Notes: generated by a model not told the origin, from the letters alone. DNA of 64,000 nucleotides from Motiliproteus sediminis (GCF_017912535.1 NZ_JAERQK010000004.1:186001-250000), one strand, 5' to 3'. Shown: positions 34,886-44,659, counted from the stretch's first letter. A program made the numbers and translations.

Positions 34886-36412
34886 TCAGGCGAGCTGATC
34901 GGTGGCGACGTGGTACTTGGGGTCTTCGATCACGTTCACTTCTACCAGGTCTCCCGCTTTGCGCAGCAGTTTGCGACACTCCGGACTCAGGTGGCGCAGG
35001 TGAAGCTGCTTGCCAGCGCTGATGTAGCGCTCCGCCAGGGTGTCGATCGCTTCCAGACCGGAGTGATCCGCCACCCGCGAGTACTGAAATTCGATCACCA
35101 CGTCGTCCGGATCATTGGCCGGATCGAACAGACCGAGAAAGTTATTTACCGAGCCGAAGAAGATCGGACCGTGCAGACGGTAGATCTTGGTCTCCCCCTC
35201 CATGCTGGTGACCACGCGAATATATTTGGCGTGCTGCCAGGCAAACACCAGCGCTGATACGATAACCCCGACTACCACCGCGATGGCCAGGTCGGTCGCT
35301 ACGGTTACGCCGGACACCAGGATCAACACGAAGGCGTCTGCACGCGGGATCTTGCGCATGATGCGGAAACTCGACCATTCAAAGGTGCCGAGCACCACCA
35401 TAAACATCACCCCCACCAGGGCGGCGACCGGAATCTGCTCGATCAGTGGTGAGGCAAACAGAATAAATGCCAGCAGCGCCAGCGCTGCGGTAATGCCGGA
35501 TGCGCGACCGCGACCGCCGGAGTTGATGTTGATCATGCTCTGGCCGATCATGGCGCAACCGCCCATACCACCAAAGAATCCGGTGACTACGTTGGCGGTA
35601 CCCTGACCGATGCACTCGCGATTACCGCGTCCGCGGGTTTCGGTAATTTCGTCGATCAGGGTGAGCGTCAGCAGTGATTCGATCAGGCCGATGGCGGCAA
35701 GAATCACCGCGTAGGGCAGAATGATGATCAGTGTTTCCAGATTGAATGGCACCGCAGGGATGGCGAAGGTCGGCAAACCGCCGGCAATAGAAGCCACATC
35801 GCCCACGGTGCGGGTGTCAAGGCTTAAGCCGGCAGCCAGCAAACTGACCCCCAAAATGGCGGCCAGCGAGGCGGGGACCGCCTTGGTCAGGCGCGGCAAG
35901 AAGAAAATAACAGCCATGGTCAACGCCACCAGCCCCAGCATCAGGTAGAGCTGGCTGCCCTGCATCCACTGCAGTTCGCCGTTGCTGTCCAGAAACTTGA
36001 ACTGGCTAAGTTGCGCGAGAAAAATCACGATTGCCAGGCCGTTAACGAAGCCCAGCATCACCGGGTGCGGAACCATCCGGATAAATTTACCCAGCCTCAG
36101 CACGCCGGCAAGGATCTGCAAAAAACCCATCAGCACCACCGTGGCGAACAGGTACTGCACGCCATGTTCGGCGACCAGCGTCACCATGACCACGGCCAGG
36201 GCACCGGTGGCGCCGGAGATCATGCCGGGTCGCCCACCGGCGATTGCGGTGATCAGGCCGACCATGAATGCCGCATAAAGTCCGACCAGCGGCTCAACCC
36301 CGGCCACAAACGCAAAGGCGACCGCTTCGGGGACCAAAGCCAAGGCTACGGTCAGACCGGATAATATGTCGTTTTTGAGATTTTGGCTGCGCCGAACGGC
36401 CAGTTCAAACAT
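34886..36412 (-). CDS. SulP family anion transporter with STAS domain
   Basis: 508 residues. The membrane part has the SulP signature ([31 protein letters not shown]), and many helices to about residue 400. The C-terminal STAS domain carries [29 protein letters not shown]. SulP proteins move sulfate, bicarbonate or dicarboxylates; the substrate is not clear. ATG at 36412 follows GAGG at 8 nt. Confidence 0.9.
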   Translation of the reverse strand: MFELAVRRSQNLKNDILSGLTVALALVPEAVAFAFVAGVEPLVGLYAAFMVGLITAIAGGRPGMISGATGALAVVMVTLVAEHGVQYLFATVVLMGFLQILAGVLRLGKFIRMVPHPVMLGFVNGLAIVIFLAQLSQFKFLDSNGELQWMQGSQLYLMLGLVALTMAVIFFLPRLTKAVPASLAAILGVSLLAAGLSLDTRTVGDVASIAGGLPTFAIPAVPFNLETLIIILPYAVILAAIGLIESLLTLTLIDEITETRGRGNRECIGQGTANVVTGFFGGMGGCAMIGQSMININSGGRGRASGITAALALLAFILFASPLIEQIPVAALVGVMFMVVLGTFEWSSFRIMRKIPRADAFVLILVSGVTVATDLAIAVVVGVIVSALVFAWQHAKYIRVVTSMEGETKIYRLHGPIFFGSVNNFLGLFDPANDPDDVVIEFQYSRVADHSGLEAIDTLAERYISAGKQLHLRHLSPECRKLLRKAGDLVEVNVIEDPKYHVATDQLA

Positions 36413-36758
36413 CGGGATTACCTCAGTAACTGCAACGATTCCACTGTCATGAACGGGCGCAATAGCGCCACGCCGCCAGCATTCCATGCTGCGGTGCAAA
36501 ATAGGTTTGGAAAGGGGTCGGATTATACCCGTCACAGGCGAGGATTCAACCGCCGGTGGGTTGTTGTGGTGAGTTATATCAAATGGTGATTCTGGTGTGG
36601 CTGTCCGTATCGGGCGGGAAAGCGGATCGCAGTTGCGGCGGAGTCGAGTGCGGCTTGTTTGCGGTCGATAGGTTGGTGCGACTAGGAGCCGCGCCGGCTA
36701 GCGGCTATAATGTCGCCCCTTTGCGCACTCGCGCGCCACGCCTGATACCGTCGAAAGC
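36413..36758. other. Divergent intergenic region between SulP gene and prfC
   Basis: 346 bp with no convincing gene. It contains a perfect TATAAT at 36706-36711 that fits a -10 for prfC (start about 36718), without a good -35. The inverted repeat AGCCGC / GCGGCT (36687-36706) overlaps the spacer and could be an operator. Nothing else seen. Confidence 0.55.
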
Positions 36759-38339
36759 ATGAGCCAGATACAGACTGAAGTAAGCAAGCGGCGTACCTTC
36801 GCCATTATTTCGCACCCCGATGCCGGTAAAACCACGATCACCGAAAAGCTGCTGTTGTTCGGAAACCTGATTCAGAAGGCTGGCACCGTCAAGGGCAAGA
36901 AAAGTGACCGCCACGCCACCTCGGACTGGATGTCGATGGAGCAGGAGCGGGGGATCTCGATCACCTCGTCGGTGATGCAGTTCCCCTACAACGGTCGTAT
37001 GGTCAATCTGCTGGATACCCCCGGGCACGAAGACTTCTCGGAGGACACCTATCGCACCCTGACGGCGGTGGACTCCGCATTGATGGTGGTGGATGGCGCC
37101 AAGGGGGTTGAGGATCGCACCATCAAGCTGATGGATGTCTGTCGCTTGCGTGACACGCCGATCTTTTCCTTCGTTAACAAGATGGACCGCGACATCCGTG
37201 ACCCTATCGAGCTGCTCGACGAGATCGAAGAGGTGCTTAAAATTGCTGCGGCGCCTATTACCTGGCCGATCGGCATGGGCAAGGACTTCAAGGGGGTCTA
37301 CAACCTCTACACCGATGTGCTGCACCTGTTTACCCCCGGCATGGGTCATACCATCCCCGAAGACAAACAGATCCGGGAAATCGACAGTGACGCCGCCCGG
37401 GAGTTGCTGGGCGACGAGTACGATGATTTTCTGGAAGAGATGGAGTTGGTGCGCGGCGCTACTCATCAGTACGACCAGGAAGCCTTTCTGGCCGGACAAC
37501 TGACCCCGGTTTTTTTCGGTACCGCACTGGCTAACTTTGGCGTCCGTGAGATGCTGAACGACTTTGTTGAATGGGCACCGTCGCCGCCTGCGCGTGCTAC
37601 CGAAAGCCGTGCTGTTGCGCCCGACGAGGACAAGTTCAGTGGCTTCGTGTTTAAGATTCAGGCCAACATGGACCCCAAGCACCGGGACCGCATCGCCTTT
37701 ATGCGGATCTGTTCGGGATCCTATCGACAGGGAATGAAAATGCGGCACACCCGCATAGGTAAAGATGTAAAGATTGCTGATGCGGTGACCTTCCTGGCCG
37801 GCGACCGGGAAAATGTCGAAGAGGCCTGGTCCGGCGATATTATCGGTTTGCACAACCATGGCACCATCCAGATTGGTGACACCTTCACCGAAGGCGAGGT
37901 ATTGAAGTACACCGGTATTCCCCACTTCGCTCCGGAGATGTTCCGGCGTGTGCGTCCGAAGGATCCGCTAAAAATGAAACAGCTGCAGAAAGGCTTGCAA
38001 CAGCTGTCGGAAGAGGGTGCAGTGCAGCTGTTCCAGCCACTGAAAAACAACGACCTGATTCTTGGCGCGGTGGGTCAGCTGCAGTTTGAAGTCGTGGTGT
38101 TCCGGCTCAAAGACGAATACAAGGTGGAGTGTATCTACGAGCCGATCAGCGTACAGACGGCACGCTGGGTAGAGTGCGACGATAGCAAGATGCTGGAGGA
38201 GTTCCGGCGTAAGGCTCACGACAATCTATCGGTTGACGGGGGTAATCTGCTCACCTACCTGGCCCCTACGCGCGTCAATCTCAGTCTGGCCGAAGAGCGC
38301 TGGCCTGACGTTCGCTTCCGTGCCACGCGCGAGCACTAA
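36759..38339 (+). CDS. prfC: Peptide chain release factor 3
   Basis: 526 residues, GTPase that recycles RF1/RF2. Motifs: [16 protein letters not shown] (G1), [16 protein letters not shown] (G3), FVNKMDRD (G4), then the RF3-specific [17 protein letters not shown]. Full length and normal. It follows the TATAAT box. Confidence 0.97.
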   Translation: MSQIQTEVSKRRTFAIISHPDAGKTTITEKLLLFGNLIQKAGTVKGKKSDRHATSDWMSMEQERGISITSSVMQFPYNGRMVNLLDTPGHEDFSEDTYRTLTAVDSALMVVDGAKGVEDRTIKLMDVCRLRDTPIFSFVNKMDRDIRDPIELLDEIEEVLKIAAAPITWPIGMGKDFKGVYNLYTDVLHLFTPGMGHTIPEDKQIREIDSDAARELLGDEYDDFLEEMELVRGATHQYDQEAFLAGQLTPVFFGTALANFGVREMLNDFVEWAPSPPARATESRAVAPDEDKFSGFVFKIQANMDPKHRDRIAFMRICSGSYRQGMKMRHTRIGKDVKIADAVTFLAGDRENVEEAWSGDIIGLHNHGTIQIGDTFTEGEVLKYTGIPHFAPEMFRRVRPKDPLKMKQLQKGLQQLSEEGAVQLFQPLKNNDLILGAVGQLQFEVVVFRLKDEYKVECIYEPISVQTARWVECDDSKMLEEFRRKAHDNLSVDGGNLLTYLAPTRVNLSLAEERWPDVRFRATREH

Positions 38340-38360
38340 TCTCAGCGGTTCGTGCTATCC

Positions 38361-38393
38361 GCGGCGAGGTGTTTTTGTCGAAGCTCTCGCCGC
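38361..38393 (+). terminator. Probable terminator after prfC
   Basis: 8-bp stem GCGGCGAG / CTCGCCGC with a 17-nt loop, followed by TCTCCTCTTCC, a pyrimidine-rich but weak T-run. Confidence 0.45.
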
Positions 38394-38548
38394 TCTCCTC
38401 TTCCTGTTTACTCATGCGATAGTTATGCTGCGTTAGTTACCGCGATTTTAAACGTGTGTTAGATAATCACGTCAGCATTTTTTACATTCCCACCGTCTAA
38501 TTCAACAGCTCATGCAGCAAGCGTTAATGTAAACAAGGTGTTATGGTC

Positions 38549-38566
38549 TTGGCACAAGAAATGCTT
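38549..38566 (+). promoter_or_regulatory. Sigma-54 (RpoN) promoter, -24/-12
   Basis: TTGGCAC at 38549-38555 and TGCTT at 38562-38566. The invariant GG (38551) and GC (38563) are 12 nt apart, exactly the sigma-54 spacing. Expected start near 38576, about 45 nt before the next gene. The upstream 180 bp is AT-rich enough to hold an activator site, but I see no clear enhancer. Confidence 0.72.
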
Positions 38567-38620
38567 CAGTTATTCTTGAATGCTTTTTTGTGACTCCAAG
38601 AGCTGTTGGAGGTGTTTGAA

Positions 38621-39007
38621 GTGTTACCTAAGCGATTTTATGAAGCGTTACCTTACCTTTATATTGTGTCTGCCCTGGCGGTAATGGCGTTCACTGATGG
38701 CGGGTTGGTGTATCTTTTTGCTGCCATTCTGTACGCCTGCGGCGCGGCGGTCTGGGTTATGCGTTCCTCTTATCGGCGCAAGACCTCGCCGGCGCTGATT
38801 CGTAACCGCAAGGGCTTTATGCTCTTCCCCGCATTTATCTATGAGTACCTGCCCTTTATTTATCTCGGTGTCGGGGTCCTGGTGTTGCTCAGTGTTTCGC
38901 CGCCCTGGGGTGTGGTGCCAGGGATTATGCTCTGTCTGGCCGGGGTGTTGGTGTGGATTATTCGCGCTATCTACCGCAGTCACTCCTACTACGATGTTCA
39001 CGCGTAA
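38621..39007 (+). CDS. Small four-helix membrane protein with internal duplication
   Basis: 128 residues, two related hairpins. The first half has RFYEALPYLYIVSALAVMAF, then a second helix ending VWVMRSSYRR; the second half has FIYEYLPFIYLGVGVLVLL and ends VWIIRAIYRS. The repeated pattern YExLPxxY...VWxxRxxYR shows a tandem duplication of a two-helix unit. GTG at 38621 follows GGAGG at 8 nt. It is preceded by a good sigma-54 promoter and followed by a hairpin at 39024. No family recognised. Confidence 0.75.
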   Translation: MLPKRFYEALPYLYIVSALAVMAFTDGGLVYLFAAILYACGAAVWVMRSSYRRKTSPALIRNRKGFMLFPAFIYEYLPFIYLGVGVLVLLSVSPPWGVVPGIMLCLAGVLVWIIRAIYRSHSYYDVHA

Positions 39008-39023
39008 ACAGATGTTTCAATTG

Positions 39024-39044
39024 AGCGGTTAATAAGTAACCGCT
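39024..39044. other. Perfect hairpin after the small membrane-protein gene
   Basis: Stem AGCGGTTA / TAACCGCT (8 bp), loop ATAAG, 17 nt past the stop codon. No T-run, so it may be a processing or stability element rather than a terminator. Confidence 0.45.
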
Positions 39045-39087
39045 GCGGCCGATACCTCGTTGTGTGGTTCAGCATCGAGGTGTCGCC

Positions 39088-39981
39088 GTGGATCTCGCTC
39101 CTTTCTCATCCTTTTTATCATCCCCCCATCCTGCGTCGCAGGACGTGGTCCGTTCGCCTGGTCGCAGTTTGCACGGCTGGGCTCGTGGTCAAGACCCAGA
39201 GCCGCCGGTCGCGCGCGAATCGACCCGACTCGGAGCGGCGATGTCGGCAAGTGTCCGCTCCGCCGAGGTTCGCTATCAGCAGCGCCAGTCATTTGAACTT
39301 GAGTTGACCACCCGGGACGGCGATCGAGTTCGTTTGCAGCTCAGCAGTGACCAACGTGGGTCGCTGGCGCTTGAGCAAGTGCAGCGCGTGACCGAAGAGG
39401 GTAGTGAGGTTGTCAGCCGTCAGCAGGGAGCGCTCCAGCGTCACTCCGGTGTGGAGTTGTCAATTCAGGGAGAGCTGGATGAGGGCGAAGTGGCGGCCAT
39501 TGATGCGTTAGTTGCGCAGCTCAATGAGGTATCGGATAGTTTCTTTAATGGCGGTGCCATGGTTGCGTTCGATAAATTGAAGCAGCTGGGCTACGATAGC
39601 GGCGAGATTGCCGGATTTTCATTGCAGCTGGAGCAGCAAACGTCTGTCAGTGCGCGCTATAGCGAAGCGGCAGTGAGCCAGTACCGTACCGTTGCTGCTG
39701 ATCCGGAGCCTGACCCGGGGCGTGGATTGGGGCGTTTGGTATCGGCGTTAAGGGAGGCGCAACGCTTGGCTGAGGAGTTGCTGGAGGTCCCTGCGCAGTT
39801 AGATCAGCTGCTTGATGAGGTATTGCGGCCGCAGTTAGAAGCGCGCTCGGAGAGCGCTGACGGCAGTGAGGGCTGGCAGCGTCAGCTCGCGCAAGCACGA
39901 GAGATGTATACCGAGCTCCTGACCCCGTTGCGTGAGAGCGGACCCCGTCAGAGCGATCTCGGCGAGGTTGACGACGACTGA
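39088..39981 (+). CDS. Uncharacterised protein, DUF5610-like
   Basis: 297 residues. After a polar, Pro/Ser-rich N-terminus come a strand-rich segment (SFELELTTRDGDRVRLQLS, VELSIQGELDEGEVAAID) and the motif SFFNGGAMVAFDKLKQLGYDSGEIAGFSL, which resembles the core of DUF5610 proteins. The C-terminal third is charged and helical. No signal peptide. GTG at 39088 follows GAGG at 7 nt; a GTG 8 codons upstream is possible. Function unknown. Confidence 0.65.
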   Translation: MDLAPFSSFLSSPHPASQDVVRSPGRSLHGWARGQDPEPPVARESTRLGAAMSASVRSAEVRYQQRQSFELELTTRDGDRVRLQLSSDQRGSLALEQVQRVTEEGSEVVSRQQGALQRHSGVELSIQGELDEGEVAAIDALVAQLNEVSDSFFNGGAMVAFDKLKQLGYDSGEIAGFSLQLEQQTSVSARYSEAAVSQYRTVAADPEPDPGRGLGRLVSALREAQRLAEELLEVPAQLDQLLDEVLRPQLEARSESADGSEGWQRQLAQAREMYTELLTPLRESGPRQSDLGEVDDD

Positions 39982-40059
39982 GTATCCGAGCGCAGCCGGT
40001 TTCGGTCTGCCTGGATTTGGGGCTAGACTGGCGGCAGACGCTGCCGCCGGATACCTGTC

Positions 40060-40842
40060 ATGCTGATGCCGCCACTGATCGATACCCATTGTCACCTCGA
40101 TTTCCCGGTCTTTGATGGCCAGCACAGGGCGCTGTTGTCGCGCTGTGCTCGGCTGAGTGTAGCCAGAATCGTAATTCCCGCCGTGATAGCGGATCACTGG
40201 CCGCGTTTGATGCAGTTGGCGGATATGCATGAGCCACTGTTGCCTGCCTTGGGGTTGCACCCCTGTTTTGTTGAGCATCATCTTCCTGACCACCTGCTTG
40301 AGCTGGAATCGCTGTTGGCGGAGCGCCGCGTCTGCGCAGTGGGGGAGATCGGGCTGGACTTGTGGCATGGCGACAGCACGCTGAAGCAGCAGAGCGAGTA
40401 TTTCGAGGCCCAGTTGGCGTTGGCGGAGCGGTTTCAGTTGCCGGTGCTATTGCATGTCCGTAAAGCGCATGAGCAGACCATTGCGTTGTTGCGCCGGCGG
40501 AGCTTCACTCAGGGAGGGATTGTTCATGCATTCAGTGGCAGTCAGCAGCAGGCGGAACGCTATCTGGAGCTGGGGTTTTGTCTGGGGGTCGGTGGTGGCG
40601 TGACCTATCCGCGGGCCAGGAAGCTGCGGCGAACCTTGGCGGCGATGCCGGACGATGCTCTGGTGCTGGAGACTGATGCGCCGGATATGCCCTTATGTGG
40701 CTATCAGGGGCAGCCCAACTCCCCGGAAAAGTTGCCTGAGGTGCTGCAGGCGCTGGCGGAGGTGTGCCAGCGACCGGCTGAACAGCTGGCAGAGCAGTTA
40801 TGGCGCAACAGTTGTCGGGTGTTGCGCCTTGAAGCTGCTTGA
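40060..40842 (+). CDS. TatD family metal-dependent hydrolase (YjjV-like)
   Basis: 260 residues, TIM-barrel nuclease-like hydrolase. Metal ligands: IDTHCHLDFPVF, AVGEIGLDL (Glu), LLHVRKAH (His), IVHAFSG (His), LETDAPDM (Asp). ALGLHPCFVEHH and VTYPRARKLR fit the YjjV branch better than TatD itself. Probably a DNase or D-aminoacyl hydrolase type activity; substrate uncertain. Confidence 0.9.
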   Translation: MLMPPLIDTHCHLDFPVFDGQHRALLSRCARLSVARIVIPAVIADHWPRLMQLADMHEPLLPALGLHPCFVEHHLPDHLLELESLLAERRVCAVGEIGLDLWHGDSTLKQQSEYFEAQLALAERFQLPVLLHVRKAHEQTIALLRRRSFTQGGIVHAFSGSQQQAERYLELGFCLGVGGGVTYPRARKLRRTLAAMPDDALVLETDAPDMPLCGYQGQPNSPEKLPEVLQALAEVCQRPAEQLAEQLWRNSCRVLRLEAA

Positions 40843-40872
40843 GCAGGGTCGGTTGCCCGGCGGAATAATACC

Positions 40873-42789
40873 TTACGGGTCGCAGTAATCGTCGAGTTCG
40901 TGGTTGGTGTCCAGCTGCACGGCTTGAGTGTAACCGGGAATCCGAATCTCCTGATCGGTAATCTGCATATCTTCTCCGGATAGCACATTCTGTCCAAACA
41001 GGTAGGTAGGGCGGTTCAAGCCGCGGGTTGCCTCCTGGTCGTACTCGCCCGCCGAGGCGCGCACCTCTTGTAGTTTTGCCTCGTACGCTTTGAACGGCGC
41101 CATACCGTGCTTGCGACGCATGAGTTGCAACGTGGCTTCAGGACTGAAAACCGGGGCGCTGGCGTTGTTGCCGCCAAAGCCTTTGGAGTTGAGTAGCACG
41201 GCGTCGATGCCCTGGCGGCCGACTTCGATGTGGTCACGTTCGAAACGCAGATTGCTGCGGTGGACGTCATCCGCAACCTGATCCAGGGTGGTAATGCCCG
41301 GAATATAACCGTAGCGCCACACCCCGAGAGAGATGGCCAACTGGTCACCCCCGGCGGTGCCTTGGGAGTGACCCAGATAGCACTTGATTGCGGCGACGGG
41401 CCAGTTGCTGATTCCGAACGCTTTGGCCGTTTCGTTAATCACATGGGATTCAGTAACGCGATTCTGCGGCGTGCTGGTGCCGTGTGCCTGGACGAAACTG
41501 CGCTGTTTCAGTGCTGCGTCGCCGAGCAGTGAGCGCACCAGAGACGCGGCCCGGCCCATGGTGATGTAGTTGCCGACTCCTGGAGCAGAGATCGACTTCT
41601 TGTGACCGTCTGCATTGATGAAGACGTCCGGGACGCTGCCAAAAATATCAGCGCCGAGTTCGAGTGCCAGGGCATCATCGCAGAGCACTACAAACTGGGT
41701 GGCTTCACCCATGGTGAAGCCACAGTTGTTGGCAAAGGGGCGCGACGTCCTGCGGTAGTGTTCGTCGCTCAACACGCTCACACCGTCCAGTGCCAACAGG
41801 TCCTTGTCTTCGGCCAGTGCGCCCATGGCCCGGAAGCCTTCGATGATTTCCGGCGTTACCGGTGCGTCGCTGCCGCCGACCAGTACCAGTCGACGACGGC
41901 CGCTGCGAATATCATCCACCCCGTTGCGCAAGTTGTAGAGGAAGGTTGCGCAGGCTCCTAGAGAGGAGCCGGTCGCGCCGAGATTGCCCAGCAGATAGGC
42001 GTTAACGAAATCGGCAGGCATCTGGCCGTAGCCCAGAGGCATCTGCTTGGAGGTGGTCCGCTTGCCCTGTACTGGCGATTTCAGTAGTCCGCCAAAACCG
42101 TAGTCGTCCAGCTGACCAATGGAGTTACCCGCGTATACGGCGACCTGATCGGGAGGGAGCAGGTTACGGATCTGTTCCCACGGAATGCCAACGGAATTGA
42201 TCGCGTCCGAGGCGCCGAACACCGTCATCTGCAGGTTGCGCGGGTGGTTGCGCGACTGATACAGCTCGCCCGGCCTAAAGCCGGTGGGTAGCTGGCCGGC
42301 GGCACGAACCTGCGAGGCTCGGGTGTCCTTGAACAATAGCTCGAAGCTGTCGTTCACCTGAACCTCGACCATGCCTTTGCCGAGATCAAGAATTTGCCAG
42401 CCCGGCGGGATATCGGACGGCAAATGGCGCTTGCGCAGCTGAAAGGAGCAGCCGCTCTCCGCGGGCGAGATGGATGCGGGAGCATTGAACACGGTATGGT
42501 CAATGTCGAACCAGTCGGGGTGAATCTTGCGAATCAGGGTGTCGTTGAGCAGTTGGGGGGCGAGTTCGCTCCGCAGGCGCTGGCTGTCGATGGCACTGCC
42601 ATCAGAAGCAACCAGTTGGCCATCTTGCCAGCGTGCACGACCGGTCAGCGTTGCCAGCCCGGTGAGCATGTTGTCGCGGTCGCCGGCCTCAAGCTTGTCG
42701 ATAATGAGTCGCCGGTAGGCGTGATGAAATGACGAGCGTCCAGCCGGATTGATGCCTCCGAATCCGACGATGACTGGTAGATGAGACAA
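40873..42789 (-). CDS. fabY: FabY-type beta-ketoacyl-ACP synthase
   Basis: 638 residues, the length of Pseudomonas FabY (about 634), far longer than FabB/FabF. It starts fatty acid synthesis by condensing acetyl-CoA with malonyl-ACP, replacing FabH. The catalytic triad is Cys280 (GSSLGACATF), His436 (QAHGTSTPQN) and His474 (YLGHSQGTAGG), with a Lys in AAIKCYLGHS. KGFGGNNASAPVF is the usual KAS C-terminal motif. The N-terminal 170 residues are the FabY-specific extension. Ribosome binding site GAGGAG lies about 13 nt upstream. Confidence 0.9.
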   Translation of the reverse strand: MSHLPVIVGFGGINPAGRSSFHHAYRRLIIDKLEAGDRDNMLTGLATLTGRARWQDGQLVASDGSAIDSQRLRSELAPQLLNDTLIRKIHPDWFDIDHTVFNAPASISPAESGCSFQLRKRHLPSDIPPGWQILDLGKGMVEVQVNDSFELLFKDTRASQVRAAGQLPTGFRPGELYQSRNHPRNLQMTVFGASDAINSVGIPWEQIRNLLPPDQVAVYAGNSIGQLDDYGFGGLLKSPVQGKRTTSKQMPLGYGQMPADFVNAYLLGNLGATGSSLGACATFLYNLRNGVDDIRSGRRRLVLVGGSDAPVTPEIIEGFRAMGALAEDKDLLALDGVSVLSDEHYRRTSRPFANNCGFTMGEATQFVVLCDDALALELGADIFGSVPDVFINADGHKKSISAPGVGNYITMGRAASLVRSLLGDAALKQRSFVQAHGTSTPQNRVTESHVINETAKAFGISNWPVAAIKCYLGHSQGTAGGDQLAISLGVWRYGYIPGITTLDQVADDVHRSNLRFERDHIEVGRQGIDAVLLNSKGFGGNNASAPVFSPEATLQLMRRKHGMAPFKAYEAKLQEVRASAGEYDQEATRGLNRPTYLFGQNVLSGEDMQITDQEIRIPGYTQAVQLDTNHELDDYCDP

Positions 42790-42883
42790 CGAACTCTCCT
42801 CGGGAAGAAAAAACCGACAACGGTGGCGAATTTGTTCGCTCCATTCTATAAGGTGTCATCGAAGGTTACTAGCGGACCGGGGC

Positions 42884-42904
42884 CATAAAAAAGTAGCTTT
42901 TATG
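42884..42904. promoter_or_regulatory. Palindrome between fabY and the OmpA-like gene
   Basis: CATAAAA - 7 nt - TTTTATG, with GG/CC flanks extending the symmetry. It lies about 95 bp upstream of fabY and 134 bp upstream of the OmpA-like gene. AT-rich dyads of this kind are typical transcription-factor sites; no regulator is identified. Confidence 0.4.
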
Positions 42905-43037
42905 ACCGATGAGAGGTATTTAGCGTGCTTTTTCGAACGCCGGTTGGGCGGGTAGGCTGAACTTGTGCGGTCGTCCAAGGTCCTAGCCTCTTAGTCCGAG
43001 GTGAGCGGTTTATCTACAGCAGCAAAAGGAGCACTTT

Positions 43038-43697
43038 GTGAACAAATGGATAGCGTTGGGTGCCGCCGTGGTGGTGGCCACCGGTTGCCAGACCATCGAC
43101 CCCTATACCGGTGAACAGAAGGCTAGCAATACAACCGTGGGGGCGGGTATCGGTGCCGCTACCGGAGCTGTGCTGGGAGCGATGACCAGCAGCAAGGGGG
43201 ATCGCAACAAGGGCATTTTGACCGGTGCTCTGGTCGGCGGTGCTGTTGGCGGAGGGGTTGGTTATTACATGGATCAGCAGGAGGCTCTGCTGCGGCAAGA
43301 GCTTGCAGGCAGTGGCGTTCAGGTCCAGCGTAACGGCGACGAGATCCGCTTGGTGATGCCGGGGAATATCACCTTTCCTACCAACTCGCACGACCTTAAT
43401 TCATCCTTTATGCCAGTGCTGGATTCGGTAGCCAAAGTGTTGACCAAGTTTGACCAAACCCAGTTGATGGTTGACGGCTTTACCGACAGTCAGGGCAGTT
43501 TCGAGTACAACCAGCAGTTGTCTGAGCGTCGAGCCAGCTCGGTGGCGGGCTATTTGCGTAATGTCGGGGTGGCGAGCCAGCGTCTGCAAAGCAAAGGCTG
43601 GGGGGAGCGTTATCCGGTTGCCGATAACGGCACCGCCGCGGGGCGAGCGGCAAACCGGCGAGTAGAGTTGAATATCAAGAGCTTCGATTCGCAGTAA
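43038..43697 (+). CDS. OmpA-family lipoprotein with glycine-zipper
   Basis: 219 residues. A lipobox (VVATGC) is followed by a glycine-zipper segment (GAGIGAATGAVLGAM, ALVGGAVGGGVGYYM) and a C-terminal OmpA domain (ITFPTNSHDLNSSF, VDGFTDSQGSFEYNQQLSERRA, AANRRVEL) that binds peptidoglycan. Similar to YiaD/Pal-like outer-membrane anchors. GTG start follows AAAGGAGC. Confidence 0.9.
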   Translation: MNKWIALGAAVVVATGCQTIDPYTGEQKASNTTVGAGIGAATGAVLGAMTSSKGDRNKGILTGALVGGAVGGGVGYYMDQQEALLRQELAGSGVQVQRNGDEIRLVMPGNITFPTNSHDLNSSFMPVLDSVAKVLTKFDQTQLMVDGFTDSQGSFEYNQQLSERRASSVAGYLRNVGVASQRLQSKGWGERYPVADNGTAAGRAANRRVELNIKSFDSQ

Positions 43698-43704
43698 TCT
43701 GATT

Positions 43705-43761
43705 GCCCGCCATATGGCGGGCAAAAGAAAAGGGCCTGCGGCGATCCTGCCTGAGGCCCTT
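43705..43761 (+). terminator. Double hairpin after the OmpA-like gene
   Basis: A perfect palindrome GCCCGCCATATGGCGGGC (43705-43722) followed by a second stem AAGGGCCT / AGGCCCTT (43730-43737 and 43754-43761), then CTTCC. The tandem hairpins probably end transcription. The next 228 bp to sdhE hold nothing else except a TATCAT at 43955. Confidence 0.6.
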
Positions 43762-43989
43762 CTTCCAGCATCCCTGCTGAAACACTTTTCCATGTGTTGT
43801 TAGGTCAAGGCTGTGGATCCTTCACAGTCGGCGGCATCCGTCCGCACTCCCTGTTTACAGAACCGATACTACGCCCAGCGCCTGTCCGGCTCCATAGGAA
43901 AAAATCTTAAAAGTCGTGGGTGTATTGATGCACCGCCCCTGTCAAGGCCTGTGCTATCATGGCGCCACGTTCGATTGGAGAGGTTGTGA

Positions 43990-44241
43990 ATGTTTAGCGA
44001 AGTCGATATTCGCCGTCTCGGCTGGCACTGCCGGCGGGGTATGCTGGAACTTGATGTGGTGCTGATTCCGTTTTTGGAGCAGCGCTTTCGAAGTCTTGAA
44101 GAGGCAGATCAGCAGCGTTTTGAGAAGCTGATTGCCTGTGAGGATCAGGATATTTTCAGCTGGATCATGCGCAACGCAGAGCCGGAAGATCCCGACCTGA
44201 AACGGATCGTCGGGCTGATTCTCGATGGGATTCCGGCCTGA
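43990..44241 (+). CDS. sdhE: FAD assembly factor SdhE
   Basis: 83 residues, the YgfY/SdhE length. The functional motif is RRGMLELDVVLIPF (RGxxE), needed for covalent flavinylation of succinate dehydrogenase; EDQDIFSWIMRNAEPED completes the fold. Ribosome binding site GGAGAGG. It overlaps ygfX by 17 nt, and the pair precedes nadB in many gammaproteobacteria. Confidence 0.95.
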   Translation: MFSEVDIRRLGWHCRRGMLELDVVLIPFLEQRFRSLEEADQQRFEKLIACEDQDIFSWIMRNAEPEDPDLKRIVGLILDGIPA

Positions 44242-44659
44242 GCAGTTGAATCTTCGTCCCTCCCTACAGCTGCGCTGTCTGCTGGGAGGGTTGTATCTCG
44301 CAGCAATAGCTGCCGTCTTGTTGTCCGGAACGCCGCCATTGCTCCAACTGCTGTTACTGGCGATGCTGATGGCGGCGCGTTACCGGAGCGATCGTCAGCT
44401 TGGTCGTCAACGCGGGATCGCCGGGCTGCGCTGGGATCAGGAACAGCTGGCTATTCGCTTCGCCGGCACCGGCTGGCAGCCTGTCGAGATAGGTCGCCAT
44501 TCGCGCCTGTTTTCATTTGCGCTGCTGTTGGAGCTGCATACAGCAGACGGGCGTCGGCTGTGGTTGCCTTTGTTTGCCGACGCTGCAGAAGCTGAGGGCT
44601 TTCGCCGCTTGCTGGTTGAGTTGCGTTATCGAATGAGCTCTTCGCCGCCCCAGTCGTAG
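44225..44659 (+). CDS. ygfX: YgfX/CptA-like membrane protein
   Basis: 144 residues. Two hydrophobic N-terminal helices ([32 protein letters not shown]) and a soluble C-terminal part ([26 protein letters not shown]), matching YgfX, the partner of SdhE. ATG at 44225 overlaps sdhE; TTG at 44246 is an alternative. Its last 34 nt overlap the end of convergent nadB. Confidence 0.82.
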   Translation: MGFRPEQLNLRPSLQLRCLLGGLYLAAIAAVLLSGTPPLLQLLLLAMLMAARYRSDRQLGRQRGIAGLRWDQEQLAIRFAGTGWQPVEIGRHSRLFSFALLLELHTADGRRLWLPLFADAAEAEGFRRLLVELRYRMSSSPPQS

